Source: Prosopocoilus inquinatus
Lineage: Eukaryota > Arthropoda > Insecta > Coleoptera > Lucanidae
NCBI GenBank assembly: GCA_036172665.1
Contig: CM069875.1
Span: 10,558,001 to 10,622,000, forward strand
Length of the DNA stretch: 64,000 nt
Direction of reading: 5' to 3'
The notes beneath the pieces were generated by a model that was not told where the DNA came from, did no database searches, and worked only from the letters and a program-made list of their open reading frames with translations. This document shows positions 56,240 to 64,000 of this stretch, piece by piece. The translations under genes were made by a program, and so were the position numbers. Position 1 is the stretch's first letter. Every line of letters starts with the position of its first letter.

Positions 56240-57530
56240 TACTGGGTGTTCCATTTGAAAATTTCGAGGAAAATAACTTTTTCAAAACTTAACACTCTGT
56301 GCACATAATAACTAGTAGATTGAAACTATTGTGAAATTTCTGTAGATGAGATATTGTATTGACTACCTACAAAAATTCACGATGAAATGTAAATAAATAA
56401 TCAACCTGTAAGAGCTCAAAGTAGAGCAATTTTTTACAAATAATCTTAATATATCATATATCATATACCGGGTGTCCCGCGCCATGTGCTCCCCTTTCTA
56501 GAATCTTTATTTATTAATCGATTAACCTGAATTTTGAAGACGATAAACTAAACAAAAAATGGAATTTTTCGACATACTAATAGTCGTCATAGGACTTCCG
56601 TTTTCGCCGGAAGTGATATCAACTTTCTTATTTTAAATGGAACACCCTATATATTTTTACATATTTAAAATCTACGGTTCATTACGAGTCCGAATACGTA
56701 TCAATTGTTAATTTTGGTTTCCATAACAACGAAAAAAAAAACTTTTTTATTTTTCAATCTAGAAAGCTATGAATCGAAGTTTTTCGATTTAATGCGATCA
56801 ATTGTTTCGAAAAAATCACTCCTTTGAAGGTATTTTATTTTGATTTTTAACATTTTTAAAGTATTTGAAATTTTCATTAGCTCTTAACTCATTTTTTTTT
56901 GATAGAACCTCATATGTTTCTTAGCTTAGTTCAACTGAACATTTTTTTCTGAGTACGCTGATACCAAATACGTCATATTTCGTCATGAAAATGTTAAAAG
57001 TCAAAATACCATCAAAGAAGTGATTTTTTCGAAACACTTGATCGCATTAGATCGAAAAACTGCGATCCATAGCTTTCTAGATTGAAAAATAAGAAAGTTT
57101 TTTTTTCGTTGTCATGGAAACCAAAATTAACAATTGATACGTATTCGGACTCGTAATGAACCGTAGATTTTAAATATGTAAAAATATATAGGGTGTTCCA
57201 TTTAAAATAAGAAAGTTGATATCACTTCCGGCGAAACCGGAAGTCCTTTGACGACTATCAGTATGTCAAAAAATTTCGTATTTTGTTTAGTTTATTGTCT
57301 CCAAAATTCAGGTTAGTCGATTAATAAATAAAGATTCTAGAAGGGTGAGCATTTGGTGCGGGACACCCGGTATATCATAATATCTTACAAACACTTAAGT
57401 AAAACTTCCGAGATTTTTGATTGTTATACCTACTCGTTATGCGTACTTTAGAAGTATATAAAAACATATTGTGTGTTCTATTTAAAAAAATATAACTTTG
57501 GTGTTGCTCTTAGTTACTGAACACCCTGTA
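56240..57530. mobile_element. TA-flanked MITE split by a later insertion
   Basis: Left end TACTGGGTGTTCCATTTGAA; right end CTGAACACCCTGTA; TA on both sides. The interior is interrupted at 56466-57372 by another TIR element. Confidence 0.55.
56466..57372. mobile_element. Foldback element with ~385-bp inverted arms
   Basis: Left TACCGGGTGTCCCGCGCC and right GGTGCGGGACACCCGGTA. Pairing runs inward for almost the whole left half (56466 to about 56850) against about 56985-57372, including TTCCG...CCGGAAGTGATATCAA, TGGAACACCCTATATATTTT, GAATACGTATCAATTGTTAA and TCTAGAAAGCTATG. The spacer is about 130 bp. TATA occurs on both flanks. The inner GGAACACCCTATATA is itself the end signature of the GGGTGTTC MITEs. 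Confidence 0.75.
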
Positions 57531-57620
57531 TAGCCAAAAGTAATTTTATAAAATAGAGTTGACTGAGTTACACCTCAGCTCGTTTGAAATTATTTTGTAT
57601 CTTGTATACTTTAGACGGTA

Positions 57621-59264
57621 CACTGTAAAAAATTAGTGAAAAATATACACTAAAACCGGTGCGTTTAAGTCCAATCAATTTAGAGTTAAATATTTATTCG
57701 GTCCAATTTATGAAATCGTAGAGTTCGTTTTAATAACCGTAATGTACAATTCCAGCGCTTGTGTAGTGCAAATATTACATCTAAAATATTAAAGTTTTAT
57801 ACAGTTAAGAGTGAAATTGTTATAATATCCTAGTAATTTTTTTTTATCGTATTTAGTGTACATGTACTCTATATTGGTATAAAATCCTCTCTTTTAGAGT
57901 ATAAATTTTATTTAGTTAAGAGTGAATTTATTATAGTAACCGGATAACAATTGCTTAGTATTTAGTGTAGATACCCCAAAAATCTCCTCTATTTAGAGTA
58001 AAAACATTATAACGTTTCAGAAAATTATGTATCTATTTAGATAGGAAACATATGAAATAAAATACCTACTTAGAAGATAAACTCAATGTTTAACATTAAA
58101 CATAAGATCATTTATAAAAATATAAAATATGTGTAATTAACTAATTTCCGAAATAGTAATTTTTTTTTTATATAATTGAAGAGTTCAATTAAATAACTAA
58201 GGAGTCTCTTATAATAGATCTAAAGGAGACTTTAAATTAAAGATGCTTTAAAATATTATTTGTGTAAGCTAAAATTGATTTTAATTCAAACTTATTCACA
58301 ATCACCATATACAGGCGACGCCATACATGCGCAATTCGTCGAATGTCGTGATCCTCGTGTTGGTATTCGCAAATAGTGCATAATGCAATATCGTTCGATG
58401 AATGCAGATCTAGTCTATGTCCATATTTATTGTATTGGTCTTAGATTAGTTCATTCAAAGAGTGATATATATGCGGGGTTTGCCACTTGAATTCGTGCAT
58501 TTTGAAACGAACAAATATCAACACTAAGACTAGGAAAGCCGATGCTAAGTGAATAGACGAGCACACATATTCAGTAGTCGGAAACCGGCGAATTACGTAC
58601 AAATGTGTGCGGTGACGCCTTAATATTGTTACTACAGTTTTAACAAATGTATCAAAGAAATTAATGTATAAATATTTAATCTAATACTGATAAATCTATC
58701 CATAAATTAATTAAATTAACATCTCGTTAATTAATTAGCTAACCCGAATTTAATAATATTATTTTTGACGTAATCAGTAATTGGAAGTAATTATTTACGG
58801 CTTTAAAGACCATTAATATTTTTTTTTGGGAACAAAATTCCTGCAAGTACAGCTCGAATGCTTCTGTCCTTTTTATTTACCTGGAGAATTACAGCCTTAA
58901 TTTCACACCACGATCTTGCTACGCGCAACCACAACAGCTTGTAACAACTTGAATCATGATGCACACCCCCATTATCCTCCCAAGACATCTTTTTAAATGT
59001 AAATTCACCCTGTTAGAGACCTAATAGATAAATTAGTTATCTTTATTGGGTAAATTTTTCATACAGGTTTATAAAAATTTAATACTCTGTAGTCAATATG
59101 TAGAGTGATTTTGTAAATAGATTATTTTTTCTGCAGCAAGAGTAACTTTGAAGGAAGAGAGAAATTAGAGAAAATAATTTTTACTCTTTTACACTCTAGA
59201 AATCTCATCTAAAATTGTTACCAGGTACAGTACACATTTTACACGACTCATATTTTTTGCTGTG
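57621..59264. mobile_element. 1.6-kb TA-flanked TIR element with subterminal repeats
   Basis: Left CACTGTAAAAAATTAGTG; right, reverse-complemented, CACAGCAAAAAATATGAGTC; TA on both sides. The left interior (about 57640-58020) holds roughly 116-bp repeats carrying AGTTAAGAGTGAA and TTTAGAGTA[T/A]AAA. ACTCTTTTACACTCTAG near the right end is their inverted counterpart. A minus-strand frame at 58803-58988 (MSWEDNGGVHHDSSCYKLL...) is not recognised. Superfamily uncertain. Confidence 0.5.
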
Positions 59265-60257
59265 TAGTTTTTGATTTCAAACACTTGCAAGCAATTGAGA
59301 AAAATAGTGTGGGTATCCTAAAGGAAAATCTGAACTCCAATGAACTTTTAGTGGACACAATAAAATGTATTTAATAAATAATGCACTGTCACGGTTATTA
59401 AACCGAGTCATTCAAATAATTGACTACGCACACTAATATAGAAAGAATGTTAAAAATTTGATGAACCATTGACACCTCTATTTGGTCTCGAAAAATCACT
59501 TACTAAGGAGTTGCGTCAAAAGAAGGCGCGCCTTCAAAGAAAACTGACTTATATTACAATAAGCACAAATGGAAACCACAAGCACGTTCTCAAATAGAAT
59601 GGCGATTTCTGTTAATATTAGATATTTACTATACACTATTTTCAATTCACAGCAAAAATGCATGACATCATTAACTATAAACATTTACCTTTTGAAGATC
59701 GCGATTGTAAACCCGGGAAACATATGAGAATTTATTAAAATAAATTAGCTTTCAGTTACCTTTAAACATGAATCGCGAGTGTGAATGATTTACGTCTGGG
59801 AAATATTGGATGCTTTGGTCAGATTTGCTCGTCATGCTTACGCCAATACAACTCAGAAAACACATAGAAACCGATAAGAATTTGATAAGTTTTGTTTTGT
59901 ACATGCGCGAATTATCACGTATTTGACGGAGAATTTAGGAAAGCAAAGACTGGTGGGTATAAGAAAGTCCCACAGTCCTAAATTATGCATAATATTTGTT
60001 TATGTAAATTATCTTTTCTGTTTATTTAATCTTAGATATGTCATCACGCCATTTGTATTGAAATTTTTAATTATTGTTTATGTTTTAATATTCAAGAAAT
60101 GTATGCATATTGGGAATGAAGAACATGTTCTGACGACGACTAAAACATTGTAAAGAGAAAATGCATTTAAGCACATTACTGGATTTTTCAAAAGTTAAAA
60201 CTGTTGTCTAAATACATTTTTATTTATCCTGACTTACTAGCTTGAACCCTTATACTA
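59265..60257. other. Intergenic, nothing recognised
   Basis: Frames at 59496-59684 (-) and 59923-60153 (+) are short and motif-free. Confidence 0.35.
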
Positions 60258-60867
60258 GACTGAGAGCTGGTGTACTTTTCTGACAAAGTGTTTTATACCG
60301 GCTGAAATTTGGTAAGAAGATACTCAATACACGTCTAAAACGGAAATCGAATTCCGGGCGTAAGTACATTAAAAGCTATTTAGAAATCTCTGTCTTACAC
60401 ACGCGCATCTGCATAACCTCCTCTCCGTTGCACTCACGTGGAAAATTCTTGAACACTTTTCACAACGATGGATCTATCCAAATCACTTGGTTTTTGAATT
60501 TTTACTACTCCTATAGCATCACGAGTGTCTTACGTAAATGATAAGCGGAATAGCACATTTTGAATTTAACCTTAACAGTTCAACTTTGCAATCGTCTGGC
60601 AGCAAGTTAAACCCAACCAAGTGGTTTGTCATTTTTTTTATTACTCAAAAAAGCATCAAATTTGATATGTTAAAGTTTGAAAAGGTACACTTCACTTCAA
60701 CTTAGCTATTTATTTTTTTTTGAAATTTAAAAAAAAAATTTGTACTTAATTACCGGAGTTTTTCCGCCAGATCATCAATTTCTTTTATAGCTATGAACCA
60801 AGTATCTTCACAAAAAATTTCAGCCGGTATAAAATACTTTGTCAAAAAAGTCCACTGGCTCTCAGTC
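60258..60867. mobile_element. TA-flanked MITE with ~70-bp TIRs
   Basis: Left GACTGAGAGCTGGTGTACTT then TTCTGACAAAG; right, reverse-complemented, GACTGAGAGCCAGTGGACTT then TTTTGACAAAG. Both continue TTTTATACCGGCTGAAATTT. TA on both sides. About 610 bp, non-coding. Confidence 0.75.
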
Positions 60868-61292
60868 TATACCGATTGCTTCAATTACTAAATGACCGTT
60901 ACTGAAACAGGTTTGATTTAATTTACGAACAGGTAATCAATACTTTAATTTACGAACAGGTAACTCATTTTATCAAAAAAAAAAGTCACTTACCATACTT
61001 TGACAAATACTGTCGGAAGCAAATGAAAAGTAAACAATTACAGTTTTCTGTAATTATTCTTTCTGAAATGGCAGTGACTAAAGACGACTTCACAGATAAA
61101 ATTTAAAATATTTAAAAGCTTTCAAAATTACAAGTTTAAAACTTTGGTAAAAATCTGTGAATTCGTTTTTAATCCGTGGCATTTTGGGTAAAAATAAATA
61201 CAGAACACTGTAATTTGTCTACAATTTTTTGCTTTCAACTGTATCTATCGATATGGCACAATTTGTGTAACGGATTATAATTTCCAAAATAT
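60868..61292. other. Intergenic, nothing recognised
   Basis: A short direct repeat (TTTAATTTACGAACAGGTAA, near 60914 and 60944) is the only structure seen. Confidence 0.4.
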
Positions 61293-62153
61293 TAAACTTT
61301 ACTAGAAAAATTTTGTGCAAATTGTTTTGATTGCAGTGAAAACCTCGAGCAGCCTCTGGACAGCTGTTTCAGCCCTGCTTGGGGCTTCTTCAGCAGAGAC
61401 GTAGCTCGACATTCCCACTGCAGACCAAAAACGACTTGACCAATTTATTCGCAATTGCGATGTAAGAGTGATGAATAGATAAAATAGCGACATCTTACTA
61501 TCGCTTTTTGACCTGACATTGCAGTAGGATAGACAAATTGAAGCGGGATTTGCTCCTAATATCAAAAAGATTTGCACAAAATTTTTCTAAAAACTTTCAT
61601 TATGCTTTGACAGCAAGCATAGCCGTCTTGCATGGGGACTAATTAGGAGCAAATCCCGCTTCAATTTGTCTATCCTACTGCAACGTCAGGTCAAAAAGCG
61701 ATAGTAAGATGTCGCTATTTTATCTATTCATTAAACTTTATAAAAAAATTTTGAGCAAATCGTTTTTGATTGCAGTGAGAACCTCGAGCAGCCTCTGGAC
61801 AGCTGTTTCAGCCCTGCTTGGGGCTTCTTCAGCAGAAACGTAGCTCGACATTCCCACTGCAGACCAAAAACGACTTGCCCAATTTATTCGCAAATGCGAT
61901 GTAAGAATGATGAACATATAAAATAGCGACATCTTACTATCGCTTTTTGACCTAACATTGCAGTAGGATAGACAAATTGAAGCGGGATTTGCTCCTAATG
62001 AGTCCCCCATGCAAGGCTTTGACAGCAAGCATGGCCGCCTTGCATGGGGGACTCATTAGGAGCAAATCCCGCTTCAATTTGTCTATCCTACTGCAATGTT
62101 ATGTCAAAAAGCGATAGTAAGATGTCGCTATTTTATATGTTCATTAAACTTTA
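61293..62153. repeat. Two tandem foldback units of the palindromic-array family
   Basis: Units 61293-61735 and 61736-62153 each begin ACTTTA then an A-rich AAAATTTTG, run through CCTCGAGCAGCCTCTGGACA and ATCGC, reach CGGGATTTGCTCCTAAT and then turn back on themselves (ATTAGGAGCAAATCCCG), ending TTCATTAAACTTTA. The ~90-bp inner arms carry TAAGATGTCGCTATTTTAT. Each unit is a direct relative of those at 10.8 kb, but arranged head-to-tail as complete hairpins. Confidence 0.7.
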
Positions 62154-63039
62154 TGTTGGTACTTTATTAAATCAGCTTTATGTGGTTACGCTACGTTTAT
62201 AAAATTATATATATTTGAAATTAAATCGAATATATATTTGAAGTTAAAAGATAAATCGATCGACAAACTATCTCAATGCAGAAATTAGTATTTTTCACCT
62301 GAAAATGGAAAATAATTCCCGAAGATCTCATAACCCATTTTTTGGCCAAAATACTAAAGAAAAATTGTTGACACATTTGTTCTCGGGTCATTCACATATA
62401 AATCTAGTTATAAAAAGGATTAAAATTAATATGAAATACAGAAATTAATAATAAATCAGAAATCTATTTTTTAAAGTAAAAATCGAAAAGAAAAAACAGA
62501 AATAGAAACTTAAATTTGAGTAGATAACATTTAAATAATAATTTAAGTCGACTCTTGTCCGATGAAAAATTAAAAGGCAAAATCAAATCAAAATGAAATA
62601 ATACATACAATTACAATTATTTTCTTATTACTTTTATTTTTAATAATGGCAATAATAATTTTATCATAAGAAATGCATGAAAGTGTAACTTCAGAAACAA
62701 ATAAAAATGTATTGAATGAATACTTTCATTCTTTCATTTCTAGTCCAAAAGTGAAAATAAATTTACGTTTACATTCGTTCAAAAAATGATAAAACGTTAA
62801 TGAAAAGAAAGGGAAATCTTTTCCTAACTTTTCACAGTAACCATTCCTTAGCTATTATATCAGGCTGTACATGCGATGGATTTAAAACAAAGTACTGAAT
62901 ATGAAGAAATAGTAAGAACATGTTTATCCTCTGCACCTTCAGAAAGTTCTGAAAAACCTTCTTCAGTACCATATCTTTGAAGACCGAGTTTTAAGTAAAA
63001 TGCCTTTCTTTGGTTTTTAAGGTCTTAAAGATTTTTTTG
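62154..63039. other. AT-rich intergenic, nothing recognised
   Basis: No gene or terminal repeat supported. Confidence 0.4.
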
Positions 63040-63405
63040 TACATTTTCAATCAATCAATTAATTTTTATTTCCTCAGACTACAAATATGTATATGGAAAT
63101 AGTCGTAATAATCATAGAACTAATCTAACACATTAAAAAAATCATGTAGTAATGATTTATCAATTTAGTCAGAAAAAAATTGTTTGGTTAGTGTCACAAA
63201 TCCATTGAAACAAACCAAAAGGCAGAAAGTTGATTACAGATTAGAGCAAATTGCAAAGAATTCACTAATTGAATAGATACTTTTTTTGGAGAAGAAAATT
63301 CTTAACTTTGATACGAAAAACGAGTCGATACTTCTAATGTCTTCAGGTAAACTGTTAAAAAGTTTTCTAGGCAAAAATGCATTTCATTGGAAACAGAATC
63401 AGTTA
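63040..63405 (-). mobile_element. LINE 3' end with (ATTG)n tail
   Basis: On the minus strand the C-terminal frame reads LPRKLFNSLPEDIRSIDSFF then VSKLRIFFSKKSIYSISEF, the PxxxWNxLPxxIR-type ending of non-LTR retrotransposon proteins. After about 150 bases of 3' UTR it ends GAGGAAATAAAAATTAATTG and ATTGATTG. The tail type differs from the (TTA)n LINEs, so this is a different family. Confidence 0.6.
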
Positions 63406-63611
63406 AAGAAATTTTATTTCACCTAAATTAGGTACCTTTTCTTAAGCTTTTTCACCCATTGCAAATTTTCTCACCTTTTGACCAACTTTTCTTTTGACCA
63501 AAATAATACCTTTTCTTTCAAAATAGTAATTTTTGTATTTAAACGGGATTTTTTTTTGCTATGGATATCTCCGAACGTAAATTTTTATTATGTGAATTAC
63601 ATTGACGCAAC

Positions 63612-63800
63612 AACCGCGTTCAGAGAACCGCAATATCTGGGTTGCTAACCCGGATCGATGACATTCAGCGGATGGTGTTCCTGAGCGAGTAACTTAGCGC
63701 AAATAGAATGCGAGTTGCTGGAACGCTGCTAAAAGCGTCTCCGTTCTATTGCTAAGCGGAGTCAGTAACTTAGCTGTTGTGGTTATCTGAATGCGGCCCT
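63612..63800. mobile_element. Small MITE, CCGCGTTCAGA ends
   Basis: Left CCGCGTTCAGAGAACCGCAA; right, reverse-complemented, CCGCATTCAGATAACCACAA. An inner pair, CTTAGCGCAAATAGAATG and CGTTCTATTGCTAAG, also folds back. About 185 bp, less AT-rich than the surroundings, non-coding. Confidence 0.5.
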
Positions 63801-64000
63801 TTCAAGAGAATCAAACCAGGATAATAATATACTAATAAAAGTATGTCGAAAGTTAGAAATATGTGAAAGAAAGAAAAAATGCAGTCGCTGAATCAAATAA
63901 GTCATATAAACGTGTTTCTTGTTTTAAACTATAATAATAATTTATTGTTTTACAGGGTTTGTAGCAAGTCGGTAAGACAGCTGATCAAAATATATTTTTT
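63801..64000. other. Window edge, nothing recognised
   Basis: AT-rich sequence with no supported feature. Confidence 0.4.

Larger units (their letters stand above)
55760..57618. mobile_element. Outer foldback arms of a nested MITE cluster
   Basis: The left arm (about 55790-55876: AAAGTATACAAGATAGAAAA, AGCTGTAACTCAGTCAGCTC, TTTTGGTTATA) and right arm (about 57531-57618) are inverted copies. Between them lie a truncated MITE (55877-56175), a second element (56240-57530) and, inside that, a third (56466-57372). The original loop point appears to be GGTTATA/TAGCC. Confidence 0.6.

Noticed and set aside
1..64000. CRISPR arrays, rRNA, bacterial operons or prophage
   Set aside because: No regularly spaced short direct repeats with unique spacers, no rRNA-like sequence and no ribosome-binding-site-led gene runs. 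Introns, SINE, LINE, PLE and hAT elements all indicate an animal nuclear genome.

Overview
The window looks like a piece of an insect nuclear genome, possibly a beetle although the order cannot be fixed from sequence alone. It is AT-rich and intron-bearing, and it is crowded with decayed transposable elements. I can support one host protein-coding gene. It is a secreted Yellow/MRJP-family protein on the + strand, with coding exons at 35550-35683, 35734-35980, 36043-36265, 39177-39612 and 44562-44775 (417 residues). All splice sites are GT-AG and the frame is continuous. An antisense LINE fragment sits in its third intron.

Everything else recognisable is mobile or repetitive. 0-15 kb: a nearly complete hAT transposon (4-2185) with two nonsense codons; three loci of a TA-flanked MITE family; a tRNA-derived SINE (4.1-4.3 kb); a GC-rich MITE (7.05 kb); a multi-part foldback structure (7.25-10.47 kb); a ~1-kb palindromic array (10.8-11.8 kb); and a Penelope-like element (PLE) with reverse transcriptase, GIY-YIG endonuclease and a hammerhead-ribozyme-like motif (13.0-14.6 kb). 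15-28 kb: a Gypsy-type leader/gag scrap fused to a LINE reverse transcriptase; several LINE 3' ends with (TTA)n tails; a repeat unit that recurs in tandem inside a GC-rich inverted-repeat composite (23.6-25.1 kb); and a degenerate antisense LINE (25.5-27.5 kb) that contains a second type of hammerhead motif. 28-35 kb: more TIR elements, an almost readable LINE with endonuclease and reverse transcriptase (30.3-33.2 kb), and a PLE-type inverted terminal fragment (34.45-34.63 kb). 35.5-45.2 kb: the yellow-family gene. 45-64 kb: hAT-type and TA-flanked MITEs, foldbacks, a set of MITEs nested at least three deep (55.8-57.6 kb), a 1.6-kb TIR element (57.6-59.3 kb), more palindromic-array units (61.3-62.2 kb) and a LINE 3' end (63.0-63.4 kb).

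The most interesting signals are the hammerhead-like RNAs. Two related copies (26.67 and 42.88 kb) show compensatory change in stem I, and another related pair (13.06 and 34.52 kb) flanks or derives from the PLE. Next come the long-palindrome families, and a recurring terminal signature near TATAC[A/T]GGGTGT that marks many otherwise different non-autonomous elements. No rRNA, functional tRNA, CRISPR or bacterial-type operon structure was seen.
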